The notes under the pieces are model-generated. The model worked only from the letters and a program-made list of their open reading frames with translations, did not search any database and was not told the DNA's origin. Positions 50,504-60,009 of a stretch of 64,000 nucleotides of DNA are shown piece after piece. The position numbers and the translations under genes are program-made. Source of the stretch: Lathyrus oleraceus (taxonomy: Eukaryota; Streptophyta; Magnoliopsida; Fabales; Fabaceae); NCBI RefSeq assembly GCF_024323335.1, contig NC_066579.1, forward strand, positions 244,649,068 through 244,713,067, read 5' to 3'. Numbering within the stretch: the first letter of the stretch is position 1; every line of letters starts with the position of its first letter.

Positions 50504-51290
50504 CACTTAAAGAGAGGTTACCTTAAAAACAAGATCACTTATTCAAATTATCTGATTTACTTTTAAGGGATTGCTTGGGTATTTCATGCTTGAGTGAAAG
50601 ATCCTACACCCGGATCTAGTGTACCTTAGGTAAGTAGCAAAAGATCATCGCGACTATCCGGCGTATACTGGAATGGTCAAAATGATGGCTACGGTTAATG
50701 CGACACTTTGGATGCCCTGATGCTCCTCATGCTTACTTGAGGAACAATTTGGCTTCCACGTGGTGTCATCAAAGCATTAACCAGACCTTTAGAACCCTAA
50801 CTGACTCATCCTAGCCATTAGAAAGTAGTGAGATAACTGACTTCGGTTCCGACTGAGGTTGGTTGAGACTCGATACTACACTCTTTGAGATTGGACTTTA
50901 GGGAAGCTTCGGTCAACCACTTGGTGTTGCACTGAAGTGGACTTAAAGGAAGGTCAATGATTGGAGATCCTTCTAGAACCCGGTTACTATTCTAGGACAG
51001 GTTGAACCAACCAAACTTCAGTGGGGAGGGTACTTACCTATGGAACTCATGCAAGTCTTAAAACTTAGGAATGATTGTTGTGTGACTTGTTTATGCTTGT
51101 TACTTGTTATTTACATAACATCATAACGTCATAACATCATAACATCATGACATCATGACATTGTACTAACCATTTCAAGGACTTTAAACATTGAAAACAT
51201 TTCATACATTGTATAGCATAACATCACATTGCATAACAGGTACTCTAAAGGGATCAATGTTCTCATGGTCTTCCTATTGCAAATAGAAAA
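50504..51290 (+). other. leader of the nested element
   Basis: About 790 bp without coding homology between primer site and gag ATG. There is no sign of the Ogre ORF1. A CATAAC/CATCATAAC repeat occurs near 51115-51165. Confidence 0.6.
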
Positions 51291-51402
51291 ATGGACCTCG
51301 AACAAACTGTCAAAGATCTCCAGGCTCAGAATGCTCAATTCCAGGAGATGATCTTGAACTTATCCAAGGGGCAGGAGGAACTGAAGGCTCTCATGTCCCT
51401 AT
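51291..51402 (+). pseudogene. gag start of the nested element, truncated
   Basis: ATG at 51291 opens a frame MDLEQTVKDLQAQNAQFQEM and onward, closely matching the Ogre gag start at about 5108-5205. After codon 33 the deletion junction at 51390/51391 joins it to the LTR, where it stops after three or four more codons. Confidence 0.85.
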
Positions 51403-52143
51403 AAGATAAATCATAGTCCCTCGGATGTTGCCTGCGAATATATGATTTTGCCCCTCGATGACCCTTCGTTGTAGCCTACGGTTAAATGATGATCGTCCCT
51501 TCGAATGCTAAGGTATCCTTACAAATGTTGCCTTCAATGACCAAACGATGACCCTACGATGTCCCTTTACATCCAAAGGGATAAGACTACTTACTTCTCA
51601 ATAGTAAGGACAGTTTTATCCTCATAAGGATAGGAAATACCCATAAATACCTTGGGTAGGTATAACTCTTAATTGCTGACTCACAACCTAAAACATTTTT
51701 CATACATCACACTTTGCAAAACATCTACTAGAAAATCACCACTTGGTATACATTCGTACTAGAATCATTGCCAAGTTATATTTTTCTAAACCGCCTTCAA
51801 AATTAAACGAGATAAATACTTTGTATACATTCGTACGAGAATTAATACAAAGTTAAACTCTCTTTTCAAAACATTTTCTAAGCAATTCACAAACACTTTT
51901 TCAGACAAGGAAAATAACATAAGTGATCAAGCAATTAAGAGCCCATGGATAACCATGGATACAAAGGGTGCTAACACCTTCCCTTTGTATAACGTACCTC
52001 CCGAACCCAAAATCTAATTAAGGTCTTTCCTGTTCTTTTCCACCTTTCCTTATGGGATAAAAGAAAAGTCGGTGGCGACTCTTGCTATCCGCGACATTTG
52101 CTTTCCAAAGCAAAAACACACCAAGTCAGTTCACCGTATGACA
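51391..52143 (+). mobile_element. truncated 3' LTR of the nested element (753 bp)
   Basis: Identical in length to 49729-50481, with about six substitutions, beginning TCATGTCCCTATAAG. The first 1263 bp of this LTR and nearly all of the interior were lost in one deletion. Confidence 0.9.
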
Positions 52144-54293
52144 CACACGCCATCACAGTCAAACAAATGAGAACCAATGGAACACACACATAAGCGCATC
52201 ATCAGCATCCAACTCAGTTAAATGAAACGACGCGTTTCATTTGATGATTCATCATGCACACACAGCAATTCAAACACATGTGGCTCGGTCAAGCGAATCT
52301 CAGCCAATGGAATGGACAACGCAAGCAATGACATGGCGAACACGTAGGACTAAAACCCTAGCAAACCAGACGGCGGCGACAACCGTCTTCGCCGGCCATC
52401 CAGGCGGCGGAGATCAATAAAATTTTCCAGAATTTAATGAAACTTATATCAATCGAAAGATCTTTCAACATACAATCCAAATATCATGCTCATGTCATCT
52501 AATTCATCATGAATTGCGTGGATCGAACACAAACATTTTCATCATCAAAACTGAAAGTTCCTCATACAGCTTCAATATTCATCCATTTTCAAAACTAAAC
52601 CTATCAGCATGCTCCACTAAACAGGATCTACACAACTATAGCAAGAAATTGGCAAAAAGAGATGATGAAATTTTCACCTACTTGAAATGCAGTGCTATGA
52701 ACTCGTGTCCTCAAGCTTCCAAAATCTCCAGATCTACTCCTCTATGCTTGCCTTGAAGCTCTAAGCAAAAAGAATCAGTTGAAAACTCCTTAATCTTCCT
52801 CAATTTCAGAATTCCATTAACATGATGAAGCTTTTGATCTGCACGAATCTGGACAGAATTCTTCAAACCAAATGTTGATTCTTACTCAATGATCCATGGT
52901 AATCAAGAATGTGCCAAGAAAATTGGTGTTTGTGTGGAGAATTTGAAGTTTCGAAGAGAGAGAATTTTGGAGGAAAATGTGAATTTTCAGATCTGAATTT
53001 GTTATTATGATCAAATGCAGTTAGGGTTTGGCTTTTATATGATGCACTAATCATGCTGAAATCCCAATTAGGCTTTGGTTAATTAAGATGAGTGAGAATT
53101 GGAATGAAGTGCAAAATTTGCAAATGGAACTTGCATGGCCAATCCACACGTGCAAAGTCTCATGTAATGACTTGATTTCACTTAAAATCAACCAAGGATT
53201 ATCATAGAATTGTTGGTTTGCTTGAATCTTGAACCAAATTTGAATTGTAGAATTTCCCTACAAAATGGTCATGAATGGAATAGTGAGCATACAAGCTTCT
53301 ACCATGCATGGCAATGGTTCACTTGATAAGTATTGGTCATGAGGAGTATTTTGCAAAAAGAATGGACCAATTTGGAGTTTTGAATCAAAAGTTATGTCAC
53401 TTTGAACTTCCATGTATACTTTGTGATCATTTGGCCATAACTTCTCAACCATTCATCACATGGACATGATTTAGGACTTTTTTGAAAGGGGAGACAAATA
53501 TCTACAACTTTCATGTTAACCAACAATCCATTTGAAACATCTTTGATGTTGATAAGTCAAGTTGAATGTGGACCAGAAACTTGCCATTTTTGGAAACTTG
53601 AAATTACAGGTCACTTTCCATTTTTGGAAACTTTTGCCATGACTTCAAAATATTCAAGATAGATGTTTAGAATAACAAATGGACCTCTTTTGATCATGAT
53701 TGAGGTGTCTCAACTCATTTCCCCACCTCATAGCCCTCAATTGACTGCACAGTTGACTTGTTTGGTCCTCAGATGACCTTGAAATACCCTGATCAGCTTG
53801 AGCCTCCACCCCTTGGGGAAATTGCTCAAAAATGAAACCCTAGCTCATGTAAGCTCCTCATAACAATCATGTGATCTTCATCCCTAGCAAATATCTCATC
53901 TCTTTGAGAAACCCTAGTTGGAAGAATGTCATTGATTAGGGTTGACTGGAGGTCAAAACCCTAATCCAAAGGAACTTGAGGATAAACTCTGCAACTCTTG
54001 ATGATGATAGAACCATGATGATGGTAGTATATCCTTGCAAACAAGATAATGCTCAAGACCTCTGAAGGATTAGGAAACCCTAATTGAACTGCAAACCCTC
54101 AGATGGTTGATCATCAATCCAGAGAGACCCTCAGGCTTGAATCATGTAAATTCTCCATCTTCTGAAAGACTTTGGAGGATGACTTTCTTATTTTCAGATG
54201 ATATGCAAAATGCAATGCTTAATGCTCTAAAATATGAAATGCAATATACCAAAGTTGTCCCAAGAAGAGGAGGGCAAATTTTGAGGTGTTACA

Positions 54294-54630
54294 GCTGCCC
54301 CTATTCAATCCACTATGAACCTGTCGATATGAGCAGCATCGACTTTCAGATGATCAAGGTGAAGAGTGGTTGGATACAAAGAACAAACGAACAATTTGCG
54401 CTCTGCTGGGAATTAAGTAACAATGCCTGTCAGAATCGACAAAGAGGTAATCCTGAGAGTCGGTCTGAATACCGAAAAAGAATATTAACCTGGATACCAA
54501 AATAAATGGTAACACAGAAATAACCATGGTCTGAATGCCGCTCATCAGTCTGAATACTGGAAATAACTTCGATCTGAACATCGGAAAATATGAGATGATT
54601 AATGTCGGTCTGAACACCGAGAAATATGAG
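54294..54630 (-). mobile_element. second, truncated LARD interior
   Basis: Repeats the polypurine side of the LARD interior (compare 44571-44926) including the first dyads, with small indels near 54450. It stops inside a GAGAAA word, after which GT satellite begins. It shows that LTR-B once had an interior on both sides. Confidence 0.85.
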
Positions 54631-56814
54631 TGTGTGTCTGTGTGTGTGATGTATCTGTGTGTATGTGTGTGTGTCTGTATGTGTGATGTGTGTTTGATGT
54701 GTGTGATGTGTGTTTGATGTGTGTGATGTGTGTGTGGGTGTGTCTTATGTGTGTGATATGTGTGTGTGTGTGATATGTGTGTGATGTACGTGTGTGTGAT
54801 ATGTGTGATGTATGTGTGTGTGTATGCATGTGTGTGTGTGTTGTGGGTGTGATGCGTGTGTGTGATGTGTGTGTGTGATGTGATGCGTGCCTCTGTCTGT
54901 GTGTGTGTCATGTGTGTGTTTGTATCTGTGTATGTGTGTAATTTGTGTATGATGTGATCTGTGTGTATGTAATATGTGTGACATGATGCGTGTCTTTGTC
55001 TCTGTGTGTGTGTGTATCTCTCTGTATGTGTGTGTGATGTGATGTGTGTGTGTGTGTGATGTGTGTGATATGTGATGTGTGTGTGTGTGTGATGTATGTG
55101 TGTGTGTGTGATGCGTGTGTGTATGTGTGATATGTGTGTGTGTTATGTGTGTGATGTGTGTGTGTGATGTGTGTGTGCGCATGATGTGTGTGTAATGTGT
55201 GTGTGTGTGTGTGTGATATGTGTGTGTGTGATGTGTGTGTGTGTGATGTGTGTGTGATATATGTGTGTGTGATGTGTGATGTGTGTATATATGTGTGTGA
55301 TTTGTGTGTGTGAGTGAGTGATGTGTATGTGATGTGTATGTGTATGTGATGTATGATGTGTGTGTATGTGGGTGACGTGTGTGTGTGTGTGTGTGTGTAA
55401 TATTTGTGTGATATTTGTGTGATATGTGTGTGATGTTTTTGTGATGTATTTGTGTGTGTGTCTCTGTGTGTGTGTGATGTGTGATGTGTGTGTGTGTGTG
55501 TGTGTGTGTGTCTGTGTGTGTGTGTGTGTGTGTTTTTTAGTGTGATGTGTATGTGTGTGTCTGTGTGTGTGTGTTTGTGTGTGTATGTGATATGTGTGTG
55601 TGTGTCTCTGTGTGTGTGTGTCTCTGTGTGTGATGTGTGTGTGTGTGTGATGCGTGTGTCAGGTGTGTGTGTGTGTATGTGTGATGTGTGTTTGATGTGT
55701 GTGAAATGTGTTTGATGTGTGTGATGTGTGTGTGGGTGTGTCTTATGTGTGTGTTTGATGTGTGTGTGATGTGTGTGTGTGATATGTGTGATGTGTTTGT
55801 GTGTGTGATATATGTGTGTGTGTGATATGTGTGGTGTGTGTGTGTGTGTCTGTGCGTCTGATGTGTGTGTGATGTGTTTGGGTGTGTGTGTCTTTGTGTG
55901 TGTGTGTGTGATGTGTGTGTGTGTATGTGTGTGTGAGTATAATGTGTGTGTGATGTGTCTGTATTCTGTGTGTTTGTGTTTGTGTGATATGATATTTGTG
56001 TGTATTTGTGTGTGATATGTGTGTGTATATGTGATACGTGTGTGTGTTGTGTGTGTGTGTGTGATGCGCGTGTTTAGTGTGTGTGTGTGTGTGTGTGCGT
56101 GACGTGTGTGTATGATGTGATGTGTGTGTGTGATGTGTGTCTGTATGTGTGATACGTGTGTGTGTTGTGTGTGATGTGTGATGTGTGTGTGTGTGATTTA
56201 TGTGTGTATGTGTGATGCGTGTGTGTATGTGTGATATGTGTGTGTGTTATGTGTGTGATGTGTGTGTGTGATGTGTCTGTGCGCATGATGTGTGTGTAAT
56301 GTGTGTGTGTGTGTGTGTGTGTGATATGTGTGTGTGTGATGTGTGTGTGTGTGTGATGTGTGTGTGATATATGTGTGTGTGATGTGTGTGTGATATGTGT
56401 GATGTGTGTATATATGTGTGTGATGTGTGTGTGTGAGTGAGTGATGTGTATGTGATGTGTATGTGTATGTGATGTATGATGTGTGTGTATGTGGGTGACG
56501 TATGTGTGTGTGTATGTGTGTGTGTGTGTGTGTGCGTAATATTTGTGTGATATGTGTGTGTTTGATATGTGTGTGATGTTTTTGTGATGTATTTGTGTGT
56601 GCGTCTCTGTGTGTGTGTGATGTGTGATGTGTGTTTGTGTGTGTGTGTGTGTGTGTGTCTGTATGTGTGTGTGTGTGTTTTTGAGTGTGATATGTATGTG
56701 TGTGTGATGTGTATGTGTGTGTATGTTTATGTGTGTATGTGATGTGTGTGTGTGTCTCTGTGTGTGTGTGTCTCTGTGTGTGATATGTGTGTGTGTATGT
56801 GATGCGTGTGTCAG

Positions 56815-56846
<32 letters not shown>

Positions 56847-57853
56847 GATGTGTGTTTGATGTGTGTGATGTGTGTTTGATGTGTGTGATGTGTGTGTGGG
56901 TGTGTCTTATGTGTGTGTGTGATGCGTGTGTGATGTGTGTGTGATGTGTGTGATGTGTTTGTGTGTGTGATATATGTGTGTGTGTGATATGTGTGGTGTG
57001 TGTGTGTGTATCTGTGCGTCTGATGTGTGTGTGATGTGTTTGGGTGTGTGTGTCTTTGTGTGTGTGTGTGATGTGTGTGTGTGTGTCTGTGTGTGAGTAT
57101 GATGTGTGTGTGATGTGTCTGTATTCTGTGTGTTTGTGTTTGTGTGATATGATATATGTGTGTATTTGTGTGTGATATGTGTGTGTATATGTGATACGTG
57201 TGTGTGTTGTGTGTATGTGTGTGTGATGCGCGTGTTTGATGTGTGTGTGTGTAGTGTGTGTGTGCGTGATGTGTGTGTATGATGTGATGTGTGTGTGTGA
57301 TGTGTGTGTGTATGTGTGATACGTGTGTGTGTTGTGTGTGATGTGTGTGTGTGTGATGTGTGTGTGATGTGTGTGTGTGTGTGTGATATGTGTGTGATAT
57401 TTGTGTGTGTGTGATGTGTGTGTGTGTGTGTGTGTCTATGTGTGTGTGATGTGTCTTTGTCTGTGTATGTGTGTGGAATGTGTTTGATGTGTGTGTGGGT
57501 GTGTCTTATGTGTGTGATATGTGTGTGTGTGTGAGATATGTGTGTGATATGTGTGTGGAATGTGTTTGATGTGTGTGTGGGTGTGTCTTATGTGTGTGAT
57601 ATGTGTGTGATATGTGTGTGGGTGATATGTGTGATGTGTGTGTGTGTGTGTGTGTGATATATGTGTGTGTGTATGTATGTGTGTGTGTGTGTTGTGGGTG
57701 TGATGTGTGTGTGTGTGTGTTGTGGGTGTGATGTATGTATGTGATGTGTGTGTGTGATGTGATGTGTGCCTCTGTCTCTGTGTGTGTCATGTGTGGGTTT
57801 ATATTTGTGTATGTGTGAAATTTGTGTGTGAAGTGATCTATGTGTATGTAATA
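54631..57853. repeat. GT-rich complex satellite, block 3
   Basis: Same G+T satellite with units near 1.1-1.16 kb: GATGTTTTTGTGATGTATTTG at 55433 and 56576, a GTGTCAGGTGTG word at 55657 and 56810, and a GTATTCTGTGTG word near 55961 and 57121. The same subtype ends block 2 (GTGTCAGG near 38928, GTATTCTG near 39202). It is cut at ATGTAATA, a recurrent satellite word, by the next LTR. Confidence 0.95.
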
Positions 57854-58060
57854 TGTAACACCCCGATAAAAATAAGATAATTATTTAAATTGAGTTAATA
57901 ATATATTTATTAATTTAATTAAATAATTGGAATTATTATTATTATTGGAATAATAATTATTGGAATATTATTGGGATTATTATTATTGGATTATTTTTAT
58001 TGTTATTATTGGAATAAAAGTTGAAATCAGTAAAAAGGTTCCATTTGGTAAAAAGAGTTA

Positions 58061-58074
58061 TTTTCACGTGAAAA
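58061..58074. promoter_or_regulatory. G-box-centred palindrome
   Basis: TTTTCACGTGAAAA is a perfect dyad around CACGTG, the plant G-box bound by bZIP and bHLH factors. It lies 208 bp into the LTR. Activity is inferred only. Confidence 0.5.
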
Positions 58075-58493
58075 GGGAAAAGAGACAGAAAAGTGGAAAA
58101 GGGCAAAGAAAGCCAGAGAACAAGGGTTGAAGGAAGGAAAAACTTGAAGCTCAGAGATTTGCCGGATTAACTCAGGTAAGGGGGGTTTATCGTCGATTAA
58201 TGGGTATTATGGGATAATATGTCATGGGTAGTGATAAACCATTGATTTACCTCTGATTGGAATAATTATGCTGAAAATTGTGAACTTTTGGGATGAACGA
58301 ATCTGGATTAAAATTGAAGGAAATTCGTAGGAATTAGATGCAATAGTGTTAGAAATTGTGAGATCGAATAGGTTATGATTCGTGTTAGATGATATGAACG
58401 ATTATTGTGAAAAATTGGACTGTGGAAGGTTGAATTGGATAGATCTCGTAGCAGAGAAAGCCATAGCAGATCTGGAAGTCTGGTTTCTGGTCA

Positions 58494-58720
58494 TACGCGT
58501 ATGGCACTAGGCAATACGCGTATGAGATGGTCTGGTACGCGTATGGCACTAGGCAATACGCGTATGGATGAGGAAGATGATGTTTTGAACGTAGTTTGGT
58601 CTCTGTTGGTACGCGTATGGGGAAGTGATACGCGTAGCATACGCGTATGAGATGGTGTTACGCGTATGGGATTTGGTCAGGAGATGGGCCATACGCGTAT
58701 GAGACTAGGCAATACGCGTA
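58494..58720. repeat. array of ten TACGCGTA palindromes in the LTR
   Basis: TACGCGTA starts at 58494, 58515, 58536, 58557, 58610, 58629, 58640, 58659, 58692 and 58713. Spacings are 21, 21, 21, 53, 19, 11, 19, 33 and 21. Several extend to CATACGCGTATG. Part of the regularity comes from a 42-bp duplication (GGCACTAGGCAA linker), but later copies have other linkers and keep the palindrome. Confidence 0.95.
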
Positions 58721-59020
58721 TGGGCAGACTTGTGATTTTCCTGAGCTGTTGTTGTGCAGTTTTTAGCTGTTCAGCTGAGTAATGTGATTTAGCTGATGTA
58801 TGATATATTAGGGATCATTCCCCGTTGTTTTGAGTAGTATAGGTATTAGTAGAGTGTGCTAATACTGTGGTTGTTATTTGGCATGATATGATATGCTTAT
58901 GTGATAAAATACTGATGATGTGTGATGGTATGCATGATGCTGTGAATGTATCAGTTATGTGTGCATTTGTGAATAGACTGTTTTATGGCTTAGAGTGTGA
59001 GCATATGTCTATTCTTGAAT

Positions 59021-59217
59021 TGTTGTTGATGATGTAGCATTGCTAGGTGATTAGCGTGCATAGTATGGCCTTTATGGTGGTAGCTAATTCCCATGGTGAG
59101 GAATTAGTGATGAGTTATTGTGGATTGTTGTTGATGTTTGCATGCTAGGTGATTTAGCGTGCATAGCATGGCCCTTGGGGTGGTAGCTAATTCCCATGGT
59201 GAGGAATTAGTGATGTG
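59021..59217 (+). repeat. two-copy 102-bp tandem repeat in the LTR
   Basis: TGCTAGGTGATT-type sequence with GGTAGCTAATTCCCATGGTG appears from 59041 and again from 59143, about 102 bp apart, differing by a few bases. Confidence 0.8.
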
Positions 59218-59888
59218 AGTCACTAGGTCTCAAATGAATGGGACTAGTGAGCTTGGTAGCCGTACCTGGATTTGGTCGGTGAGGTTGAACTATATGTTCA
59301 CGAATAGTCGGTACCGCATGCATGGAGTCTCATTGCATTTGTATTGTATGGCGTATAATATGAATGGATGTATTCCAATATTATACGTGTGTTTTGTGGT
59401 TGAGTTGAGTATGATTTTAGTTGATGTTGCCGCTGCTGAATGTATGATCTGATTAGAGTGATGAATGTGTGAAATTACTTGGCATTACATGTTAATTTAT
59501 AATGCTTATTATATCGATTGAGAAACTCACCCTTACAACTATTTTTCAGGTAACGAGCAGTGATTGAGTAGAAGCTAGTGCTTGGAGTCTAGTGTAGTCT
59601 CCTTAGTGGGTCGTGCTTTGATAGATGTAACATCGGGACGGGATGTTTTACCTTATTGAATAATTTTACATGCAACATGTTACATGTTTTACATGATTGA
59701 TGAGATTTATATCCGCTGCGTTTTATGCAAAAAAATGCTTATGTTTTGAATTAATAAAAGAGCATGACAGTTATATTGTTGAATGGTGTGAAATATTGTG
59801 TGACACCCTTAATTGCATATTTACTCTGATTGAGATATTGTTATTTTAATTAAATATTTGGGGGTATTTTAGAAGGGTGTTACATTAG

Positions 59889-59901
59889 TGGTATCAGAGC
59901 A
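59889..59901 (+). other. primer-binding site, tRNA-Met initiator type
   Basis: TGGTATCAGAGCA, five bases after the LTR end, complementary to initiator tRNA-Met as in chromoviruses. Confidence 0.9.
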
Positions 59902-60009
59902 TAGTCGGTCGAGTCGAGTCGTAACTATTCTGTTTCCCCTGTACGGGATAGGTGTTGTGTAACCCTATCAGTACTTATTGTTTTAGCTTGTTGGGTTTTC
60001 AGAATAGAG

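Larger units (their letters stand above)
48466..52143 (+). mobile_element. nested, internally deleted Ogre/Tat element
   Basis: Complete 5' LTR (48466-50481), tRNA-Arg-type primer site (50486-50503), about 790 bp of leader, the first 33 codons of gag (51291-51390), then a direct jump into the last 753 bp of the LTR (51391-52143). CACAC stands on both sides (48461-48465 and 52144-52148) as a 5-bp target duplication. The matching LTR parts have the same length and I see about six differences, so it is younger than the LARD LTR it sits in. Orientation is opposite to the host LARD. Confidence 0.9.
45593..54293 (-). mobile_element. LARD LTR-B (5018 bp, split by nested element)
   Basis: Same termini as LTR-A (TGTCGCAACG at 45593, GTGTTACA at 54293). 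It is interrupted after 48465 by a 3678-bp nested element plus a 5-bp target duplication and resumes at 52149. The uninterrupted site is seen in LTR-A near 42419 (CAAACACACGCC). Without the insertion its length equals LTR-A exactly. Confidence 0.85.
39553..54630 (-). mobile_element. non-autonomous Ogre-related LARD-like element, tandem LTR-interior-LTR-interior
   Basis: Read on the minus strand: truncated interior (54630-54294), LTR-B (54293-45593, split by a nested element), interior (45592-44571), LTR-A (44570-39553). Both LTRs are 5018 bp once the nested insertion and its 5-bp duplication are removed. The interior has a primer site and polypurine tract but no gag or pol, which matches the class called LARD (large retrotransposon derivatives). 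Primer site and tract resemble Ogre, so mobilisation by Ogre proteins is plausible (inference). The extra partial interior implies unequal recombination or a longer original array, cut off by GT satellite at 54631. Confidence 0.8.
57854..59884 (+). mobile_element. 5' LTR of the chromovirus-like element (2031 bp)
   Basis: Begins TGTAACACCCCG and ends GGGTGTTACA, so the termini form a ten-base inverted repeat. An AT microsatellite-like stretch (TTATTGGAA words) fills 57890-58020. A perfect 14-bp palindrome around a G-box, TTTTCACGTGAAAA, is at 58061-58074, the TACGCGTA array is at 58494-58720, and a two-copy 102-bp repeat is at 59021-59217. I could not identify a convincing TATA box. Confidence 0.9.

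Noticed and set aside
15632..57790. Dozens of open frames encoding Cys-Val or His-Thr repeat proteins
   Set aside because: They are translations of GT/CA repeats, which lack stops in several frames; no start context, domain or codon pattern supports them.
54631..57853. Block 3 satellite as interior sequence of the LARD
   Set aside because: The complete interior at 44571-45592 has no GT tract, and the same satellite flanks unrelated elements, so it is more simply the surrounding array.
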